11,267 nucleotides of DNA from Anaerolineaceae bacterium (lineage in GTDB: Bacteria; Chloroflexota; Anaerolineae; Anaerolineales; Anaerolineaceae), in NCBI GenBank assembly GCA_003524305.1, contig DQHW01000023.1:22749-34015 (forward strand), read 5' to 3'. The position numbers and the translations under genes were made by a program. Numbering within the stretch: the first letter of the stretch is position 1; the number at the start of each line of letters is the position of its first letter. Shown here piece by piece: positions 6,924 through 11,267 of the stretch. A model generated the notes under the pieces. That model worked only from the letters and a program-made list of their open reading frames with translations, was not told the DNA's origin and ran no database searches.

Positions 6924-8877
6924 ACTAACCATTGAGAATTTCTCATCGTTTTATGGAAAACATGAATTAATTTTTAACAATTCTCCCGAAAAGCCCATAG
7001 TGATAATTGTGGGAGGAAGCGGAAAAGGAAAAACTTCTATTTTTGATGCTTTAAATTGGGCTTTATATGGCCTTCAATATGAACCAATTTTGGAAAAAGA
7101 AAGCCAAAAAAATATTATTGATTATGCAAACCAGACTGCGGTACAAGATGCTGTTAAGTCAAATAGCTCTATGGAAATGACATGCAGTCTGTTTTTTAAT
7201 CATGAAGGAAGACAATATCGAATTCAACAAGCTTTATGCATAAAAAACCAAAATGGTAAATTACAAATTCTAGATCGGACATCAACATTATATGAACACA
7301 ATTCCTCAGGAAATGCGATAGAAATTCCTCATGTAGATTCTTTTCTAAATGAAATCCTACCTAGTAATGTTAGGGATTATTTTTTGTTTAATGGAGATCG
7401 AATTAATCGACTCGCAATGCCAGGCTCAAGCATGGAAATTCGTGATGGAATTTATAGAGTAGTTGATCTTGAACTTCTTCAAAATGGAGTGACTCATTTA
7501 CTTGAAATTGCGAAAAAGTTCCGAAAAATAGCTAAAGAATCATCTATAGGTGAAGTTGCAAATATTGAGACAAGATATACCAATGCATACGAAGAACTGG
7601 AATCGTATAAGAATAAATATAAGACTTCCTCAGATGAAAAAAGAGCGCTTGAAGATAATATTGAAATTATCTCTCAAAAATTGCGAGGAATGGATAAAGT
7701 TAAAGACCTTCAATCCAAAAGAGATCAATTGAAACAAAATATTTCTATTCTTTCAAACACACTTCGGCAATCAATAATTGACATGAGAGCTGTATCAGCA
7801 ACTGCAATAGGGAAATTTGCAATACCTGAAATTGATTTACTAATAAAGGAGCTGGAAGAAAAACGTAAGAAAGGAGAAATACCTAGTTCTATTTCGCAAA
7901 ACCTATTAAGAGATATTCTAGATATGAAAGAGTGTATTTGTGGAACTGAGTTCACTAAAGGTGATAAAACATTTGAACATTTGGCACAAAGACTGGAATC
8001 AGAAAAGGAAAAAGATAAAACAGGTCAAGATTTAATTGATTTGTATTTTGATCTCACAACCGCAAAATCAGAAATCTTAAAATCCATTAGTAGGTTAAAA
8101 GAACTTGAACTTTTACGATCCTCAACAGATAGAAGGATAAATGAATTCGAAATGCAATTGAAAGATATTTTAGGAAAATTGATTGATGCGCCTGAGGAAC
8201 AAATATCAAAATTAGCATCAAAACTCCAAGAGTATAGTTCCAATCTAACAAATATTGCATTAAACCTCCAAACTTACCAATCAAAAATTAGTGAGAAAGA
8301 TGATTTAATAAAAAAAATTCAACAAGAAAGAGAAGAAATCGGAAACAAGCAGGATCGAGTTAGGAAACACCAATTGCGTGACAATCTCGCACAACAATCT
8401 GCTGAAGAACTAATGAGGATTTTTGACCAATTTGCTGAGGATAGTAGAATAGAGGTTCAGAATTTGACCAGTAAAGAGTTTAAATTCTTCATACCGACAG
8501 CGGAGTCACTTACTGTGGGGATCGATGCTGAATTTCATTATGACATACGTGATGAAAATGGGAACTCAGCTTTACAGCAATTATCACAAGGCCAAAAACA
8601 AGCGTTGAGCTTGGCCTATATAACTTCAATTGCTAAAGTTTCAGAAAAGAATCCACCACTCGTCATAGATTATCCCCTAGGAAGATTAGATGAAGATGTT
8701 CAAGATAACATTGTTCGTCGATTACCAGAATTAAGTTCTCAAACTATCTTACTTGTATTGCCGGGTACAGAATGGAATGAACACAATAAGGCAATATTGA
8801 GACCAAAGGCTTCTGATATATACTCACTTGAGTTTGATAAAATCATGAGACAGTCAACAATCGTTAAGGACCATTAA
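6910..8877 (+). CDS. DndD-like SMC/Rad50-family ABC ATPase
   Basis: A 655-residue ATPase with head domains at both ends and a coiled-coil arm between them, close in length to DndD. Walker A is GGSGKGKT (35-42), followed by FDALNWALYG. FNGDRI after the N-terminal lobe recalls the FDGEKI motif of DndD proteins. Long coiled-coil segments lie at about 200-300 and 350-490. They are split by a Cys pair, C342-I-C344-G, a reduced zinc-hook-like tip. The C-terminal lobe has the ABC signature LSQGQ (558-562) and a Walker B-like VIDYPLGRLD with D587. The expected action is ATP-driven DNA binding, sensing or bridging in the cytoplasm. Within this operon it is the likely partner of the PLD-helicase. Odd point: Tyr588 follows the Walker B Asp where I expect Thr or Ser in DndD and Glu in classical ABC proteins. 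Orthology to DndD is inferred. Confidence 0.9.
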   Translation: MRFDKLTIENFSSFYGKHELIFNNSPEKPIVIIVGGSGKGKTSIFDALNWALYGLQYEPILEKESQKNIIDYANQTAVQDAVKSNSSMEMTCSLFFNHEGRQYRIQQALCIKNQNGKLQILDRTSTLYEHNSSGNAIEIPHVDSFLNEILPSNVRDYFLFNGDRINRLAMPGSSMEIRDGIYRVVDLELLQNGVTHLLEIAKKFRKIAKESSIGEVANIETRYTNAYEELESYKNKYKTSSDEKRALEDNIEIISQKLRGMDKVKDLQSKRDQLKQNISILSNTLRQSIIDMRAVSATAIGKFAIPEIDLLIKELEEKRKKGEIPSSISQNLLRDILDMKECICGTEFTKGDKTFEHLAQRLESEKEKDKTGQDLIDLYFDLTTAKSEILKSISRLKELELLRSSTDRRINEFEMQLKDILGKLIDAPEEQISKLASKLQEYSSNLTNIALNLQTYQSKISEKDDLIKKIQQEREEIGNKQDRVRKHQLRDNLAQQSAEELMRIFDQFAEDSRIEVQNLTSKEFKFFIPTAESLTVGIDAEFHYDIRDENGNSALQQLSQGQKQALSLAYITSIAKVSEKNPPLVIDYPLGRLDEDVQDNIVRRLPELSSQTILLVLPGTEWNEHNKAILRPKASDIYSLEFDKIMRQSTIVKDH

Positions 8878-8878
8878 T

Positions 8879-9307
8879 ATGCTAAAAATCGAATTTACAA
8901 ACCTGCGAGTTTTCATAGATGAGAGTACTCATTATATATATAAAGATTTGACAGATAAAGCAGTGGACAAAGCAGAAGATGTCCCTTTTGTAAAAATGCC
9001 GGATCTATTTTTGGCAGCTGCATGCGTAGGAGCAAAGGAAAACTCTTATAAAGAGCTTAAATCAAAAAGAGATATTTTTGTTGCAGATGCTTTTGATAGC
9101 AAGATTCAAATACCAATTCTTGTGTCTTTAGCGATGAAGAAATGGGATATTGATATAATAAATGATCCGAAGAAAATTTTGACAACTTGCGAATGTTACG
9201 CAAATGGAGGAATAGCAATTATCTATGAGACGATGAAAGTCGGCCAAGGCCTTCGACCATTATATAGACTTGCTGATTTTATATCCTCAAAAGAAAACTT
9301 ATTATAA
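8879..9307 (+). CDS. 142-residue accessory protein, resembles 'dnd system-associated protein 4'
   Basis: A soluble 142-residue protein with no signal peptide or membrane helix. It opens with a beta-like LKIEFTNLRVFIDEST. Central segments follow: KMPDLFLAAACVGAKENSYK, then a basic KSKRDIFVADAF, then IPILVSLAMKK. It ends with an ANGGIAIIYETM segment. That order (D-LF-AAA-GxK, basic stretch, ILVSLA, YANGGI) agrees with what I remember of the family annotated 'dnd system-associated protein 4', whose function is unknown. I cannot run a profile search. The ATG is one base after the ATPase stop codon, with AAGGA at 8866-8870 inside the ATPase gene. The methyltransferase starts two bases after its own stop codon. 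Tight packing implies obligate co-production. It is probably a structural or specificity subunit of the restriction complex. Confidence 0.82.
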   Translation: MLKIEFTNLRVFIDESTHYIYKDLTDKAVDKAEDVPFVKMPDLFLAAACVGAKENSYKELKSKRDIFVADAFDSKIQIPILVSLAMKKWDIDIINDPKKILTTCECYANGGIAIIYETMKVGQGLRPLYRLADFISSKENLL

Positions 9308-9309
9308 AT

Positions 9310-10146
9310 ATGAATTCATTGAAACCACCATTGAAATGGGCTGGCGGAAAGCGTTGGCTATTAAGTGAAATTCAGAGTATATGGCTTAATCTTGGCGAAC
9401 CAAGGATTATTGAACCATTCTGTGGAGGTCTGGCAATTTCTCTTGGGTTAAGACCCAAAATTGCGATAATCAATGATATTAATCCCCATTTGATTAATTT
9501 CTACAAGTGGATTCAAAAAGGCTTTACATTTACTCCACCCGATCATTTTTCAAATGAGTTGTTTTATAAAAAAAGAAATAGGTTTAATGAATTGATTCTA
9601 GAAGACTCCATTTCTACTAAAGAATCTGCAGAATTATTTTATTTCCTAAATAGAACTTGTTACAATGGATTATGTAGATTCAATAAATCTGGATTATTTA
9701 ATGTACCTATCGGTCGATTCAAAAATGTATCCTTTTTAACTGATTTTGTTGATTACAAAACAGCATTTGGAGAATGGATATTCAGTTCGACATCATTTGA
9801 GAACATAGAAACTACTCAAACGGATTTTATTTTCGCTGACCCGCCTTATGATGTTGATTTTCGAAGTTATTCAAAAGATGGATTTTCGTGGAAAAATCAA
9901 ATTGCAGTAATTGAATGGCTGGATTGCCATAAAGGTCCAATTGTTTTATGTAACCAAGCGACCAACAGAATCGTAAAATTATATTTGGAAAATGGATTTG
10001 ACCTACATTTCTTGCAGGAACAAATTAGAATTTCCCCAAAAGGTGAAAGGAAATTTGCAGATGTTGTATTAGCCACAAAAAACCTTGATCCATCTTTAAA
10101 AATTAGAAATGAAGTGATTCAACCAGAATTGTCGTTGTTGGCTTAA
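9310..10146 (+). CDS. Dam-type (D12 class) N6-adenine DNA methyltransferase
   Basis: A 278-residue enzyme that should transfer methyl from S-adenosylmethionine to N6 of adenine in a short recognition sequence. Class-defining motifs are in the expected order: LKWAGGK near the N-terminus (8-14), the SAM-binding IEPFCGG (34-40), the Dam-family segment NRTCYNGLCRFN with FNVPIGRF, and the catalytic DPPY (177-180). Length equals that of E. coli Dam as I remember it. GATC is a common specificity in this family but cannot be read from the sequence. It is last in the operon, two bases after the preceding stop codon and without a clear ribosome-binding site, so translation is probably coupled. Likely role: protecting host DNA from the helicase/ATPase arm. 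As the distal gene it would be made last, which matters for self-protection during transfer to a new host. Confidence 0.95.
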   Translation: MNSLKPPLKWAGGKRWLLSEIQSIWLNLGEPRIIEPFCGGLAISLGLRPKIAIINDINPHLINFYKWIQKGFTFTPPDHFSNELFYKKRNRFNELILEDSISTKESAELFYFLNRTCYNGLCRFNKSGLFNVPIGRFKNVSFLTDFVDYKTAFGEWIFSSTSFENIETTQTDFIFADPPYDVDFRSYSKDGFSWKNQIAVIEWLDCHKGPIVLCNQATNRIVKLYLENGFDLHFLQEQIRISPKGERKFADVVLATKNLDPSLKIRNEVIQPELSLLA

Positions 10147-10155
10147 AATTAACAT

Positions 10156-10199
10156 AGATGAACCATTTTTCATCTTGAGTAATTCGATTTTTTTCTTGT
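10156..10199 (+). terminator. Weak candidate terminator after the methyltransferase
   Basis: AGATGAA (10156-10162) pairs with TTCATCT (10169-10175) around a 6-base loop. The T-rich run starts only about 12 bases later (GATTTTTTTCTT). The stem is AT-rich and weak. It is the only terminator-like structure directly behind the operon. Confidence 0.3.
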
Positions 10200-10204
10200 T
10201 ATAA
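10180..10204 (+). repeat. Right copy of the imperfect 25-bp direct repeat flanking the operon
   Basis: This copy begins TAATTCGAT and ends TTATAA, and matches 4523-4547 at 20 of 25 positions. It lies 34 bases after the methyltransferase stop codon. The rest of the AT-rich gap from here to about 10320 holds no gene or site that I can support. Confidence 0.35.
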
Positions 10205-10323
10205 CTAATCACAAATTAAAAAAGTTTTTGATTACATAATAATTTTAAAAACAGTATGGTTAAAGGTGGCTATTTTTTGGGTTCTTTTCCCATAGTTCTA
10301 TAATTTGTCCAAGTATAAATTAG

Positions 10324-10563
10324 CGCATCCCCCACCCTGCCAATGATCCTGGCCGCATGCTGCGCCAGGCACTGCTTGAACTTGAAGATGATTGGCCTGA
10401 GTATCACGAATTTGTCAAAGACTATCCGCGTTATCTTCAAGACCCCACCCATCCTTTGCATTCTTCCCTTAGTGTATCCAGGGTAACGTCAAATCCGAAT
10501 CAGTTCATTGAAGTCGATGATGAAAATGAAGAGGGTGCTGAAGAGCAATCATGCCATCCATAA
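10324..10563 (+). pseudogene. Probable 3' remnant of a gene cut at the island's right edge
   Basis: The frame is open from just after a TAG at 10321-10323 to a TAA at 10561-10563. The first in-frame ATG is at 10357 and has no ribosome-binding site. The codons before that ATG (RIPHPANDPGR) already look protein-like, so the reading seems to enter in mid-gene. The predicted residues are acidic and soluble (LELEDDWPEYHEF, DDENEEGAEEQ). Base composition switches sharply from AT-rich to host-like at about 10320, where the frame opens. I do not recognise the family. Alternatives are a genuine 68-residue gene starting at 10357, or a chance ORF. No matching 5' part is visible on the other side of the AT-rich block. 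Confidence 0.4.
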
Positions 10564-10640
10564 CACGTGGATGCAAAACACAAGGGACACATCGCGCTGG
10601 TTGAATTAAACAAAACTTAAAGTCCTAAATTTACCCCCAG

Positions 10641-10670
10641 ACCCCGGGAGTTTTTGAAAACTCCCGGGGT
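10641..10670. repeat. Perfect 14-bp inverted repeat
   Basis: ACCCCGGGAGTTTT (10641-10654) and its exact complement AAAACTCCCGGGGT (10657-10670) are separated by only TG. It is a strong GC-rich hairpin. On the plus strand it is not followed by a T-run, so it is not a classical terminator in that direction. It could be a cruciform-forming extragenic element. Confidence 0.8.
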
Positions 10671-10683
10671 TGCCGATCAAAAG

Positions 10684-10718
10684 CAAAACCGGATGATTGA
10701 TAAAGTCATCCGGTTTTG
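10684..10718. terminator. Perfect 13-bp hairpin, probably a bidirectional terminator
   Basis: CAAAACCGGATGA (10684-10696) pairs exactly with TCATCCGGTTTTG (10706-10718) around a 9-base loop. The stem has A-rich and T-rich outer ends, so it reads as stem plus U-rich tail on both strands. On the minus strand it could end the metK transcript; on the plus strand it would stop read-through from the island. Confidence 0.6.
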
Positions 10719-10749
10719 TTGATTCTCAATACTAATGATGCAACAAAAT

Positions 10750-10771
10750 AGGGCGACCAACCGGTCGCCCT
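10750..10771 (-). terminator. Hairpin downstream of metK, terminator-like and part of a dispersed repeat
   Basis: AGGGCGACC (10750-10758) pairs with GGTCGCCCT (10763-10771) around the loop AACC. On the minus strand the stem is followed by ATTTTGTTG. Hairpins of the form AGGGGCGACC...GGTCGCCCCT are, from memory, a common dispersed extragenic repeat in such genomes, so a repeat origin and a terminator function may coincide. Confidence 0.55.
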
Positions 10772-10819
10772 TACAAAGAAGTTTTTTCGTGCTTTTTGTG
10801 TATTTAGTGGTTAAAAGAG
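10750..10819 (-). repeat. Right copy of the extragenic repeat flanking the AT-rich block (inverted)
   Basis: Read on the minus strand, the blocks CTCTTTTAACCAC, CACAAAAA, CACGAAAA and GGGCGACC occur in the same order as at 4084-4138 on the plus strand. Continuing on the minus strand upstream (about 10820-10860), the CTCTGCGT...TTGCGTGAGA type sequence is another typical dispersed extragenic repeat. No gene lies in it. Confidence 0.6.
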
Positions 10820-10866
10820 GTTTAAGGTTTTCTCTGCGTACTTCGCGGCTTTGCGTGAGATTGCTC

Positions 10867-11267
10867 TTAAAGTCCAGCAGCTTTCTTCAAGGCTTCAGCG
10901 CGGTCGGTCTTCTCCCAGGTGAAGTCAACATCGTCGCGGCCGAAGTGGCCGTAAGCGGCCGTCTTCTGATAAATGGGCTTGCGCAGATCCAGGTCGCGGA
11001 TAATGGCGCCGGGGCGCAGGTCGAAGGTCTTGGCGATCAACTCGGCAATCTTCTCATCCGCGATCTTGCCGGTGCCGAAGGTCTCGACATTGATGCTGAG
11101 GGGGTGGGCCACACCGATGGCGTATGCCACCTGAATTTCGCAGCGGTCGGCCAAACCGGCAGCCACCACGTTCTTGGCGACCCAGCGGCAGGCATACGCT
11201 GCGGAGCGATCCACCTTCGTGGGGTCTTTGCCAGAGAAAGCGCCGCCGCCGTGACGGCCCATGCCGC
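10867..11267 (-). CDS. metK: S-adenosylmethionine synthetase, C-terminal part (partial)
   Basis: The last roughly 133 residues of methionine adenosyltransferase, which makes S-adenosylmethionine from methionine and ATP in the cytosol. The window opens in the phosphate-binding signature GMGRHGGGAFSGKDPTKVDR, the family's GGGxFxxKD motif. Conserved SAAYACRWVAKN and QVAYAIGVAHPLSI follow, and the usual C-terminal domain ends EALKKAAGL before a TAA at 10867-10869. The start lies beyond the window edge. Composition is host-like and G+C-rich, so this is the core-genome right flank. SAM from this enzyme is the methyl donor for the methyltransferase next door, but the product is a housekeeping one, so adjacency need not be functional. 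Transcription converges on the AT-rich block, with hairpins at 10684-10771 available as terminators. Confidence 0.97.
   Translation of the reverse strand, partial: GMGRHGGGAFSGKDPTKVDRSAAYACRWVAKNVVAAGLADRCEIQVAYAIGVAHPLSINVETFGTGKIADEKIAELIAKTFDLRPGAIIRDLDLRKPIYQKTAAYGHFGRDDVDFTWEKTDRAEALKKAAGL

Noticed and set aside
4617..10146. GATC avoidance as evidence for a self-targeting GATC specificity
   Set aside because: By eye the operon has roughly 18 GATC sites, about what its base composition predicts, so there is no depletion to interpret.
4617..10146. DISARM, BREX or Hachiman system
   Set aside because: None of the hallmark genes (DUF1998 or large DrmA-type helicase, PglZ/BrxC, HamA) is present in the window.
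10147..10320. tRNA-type attachment site or integrase remnant at the right edge
   Set aside because: No cloverleaf, CCA end or integrase-like reading frame is visible there.
10270..10461. 63-residue minus-strand ORF across the island edge
   Set aside because: It spans the composition junction, is antisense to the better plus-strand frame, and lacks a ribosome-binding site.
10641..10771. CRISPR array
   Set aside because: The three palindromes differ in sequence and spacing, so they are not repeats of a CRISPR array.

Overview
The window looks like a chromosomal segment of a Chloroflexota bacterium, most likely Anaerolineae. The main pointer is the 1062-residue membrane protein, whose N-terminus carries two copies of a short alpha-helical plus Trp-rich module that I associate with that lineage. 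Dispersed extragenic hairpin repeats and short 'ACCACnAAA...CACAAAAA...' repeats fit as well. This assignment is inference; the window has no rRNA or other taxonomic marker apart from the end of metK.

Layout. Positions 3-125 hold the last 40 codons of an unidentified gene. Next is a DUF454 (YbaN-like) inner-membrane protein (153-626), apparently expressed from a leaderless promoter and closed by a good Rho-independent terminator (705-735). A second promoter drives a 1062-residue multidomain membrane protein with a gluzincin-type HExxH motif (865-4053). All of this has ordinary, moderately high G+C. A repeat-rich intergenic stretch (4054-4616) leads into a strikingly AT-rich block of about 5.7 kb. 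The block carries one compact five-gene operon (4617-10146): a PLD-nuclease/SF2-helicase fusion, a 71-residue protein, a DndD-like SMC/ABC ATPase, a 142-residue protein, and a Dam-type adenine methyltransferase. Normal composition returns abruptly near 10320, inside an ORF that has no start (10324-10563). A cluster of three strong hairpins follows (10641-10771). The window ends in the 3' part of metK on the minus strand (10867-11267).

How the genes fit together. The operon reads as a restriction-type defence system. The methyltransferase would mark host DNA. The coiled-coil ATPase and the PLD-helicase would form the DNA-sensing, translocating and cutting arm. The two small proteins are probably dedicated accessory subunits. 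From memory, the helicase, the ATPase and both small proteins resemble families usually found beside DNA phosphorothioation (Dnd) genes. No dndA, B, C or E gene is present, and an N6-adenine methyltransferase closes the operon instead. The set also matches the composition of the predicted 'Hma' (helicase-methylase-ATPase) type, so it may be a variant of something catalogued. The two small subunits and their role remain the least described part.

The AT-rich block is bracketed by imperfect repeats: an inverted pair of about 60-70 bp and a direct pair of 25 bp. Together with the broken ORF on the right, these suggest horizontal acquisition, although no integrase or transposase is visible.
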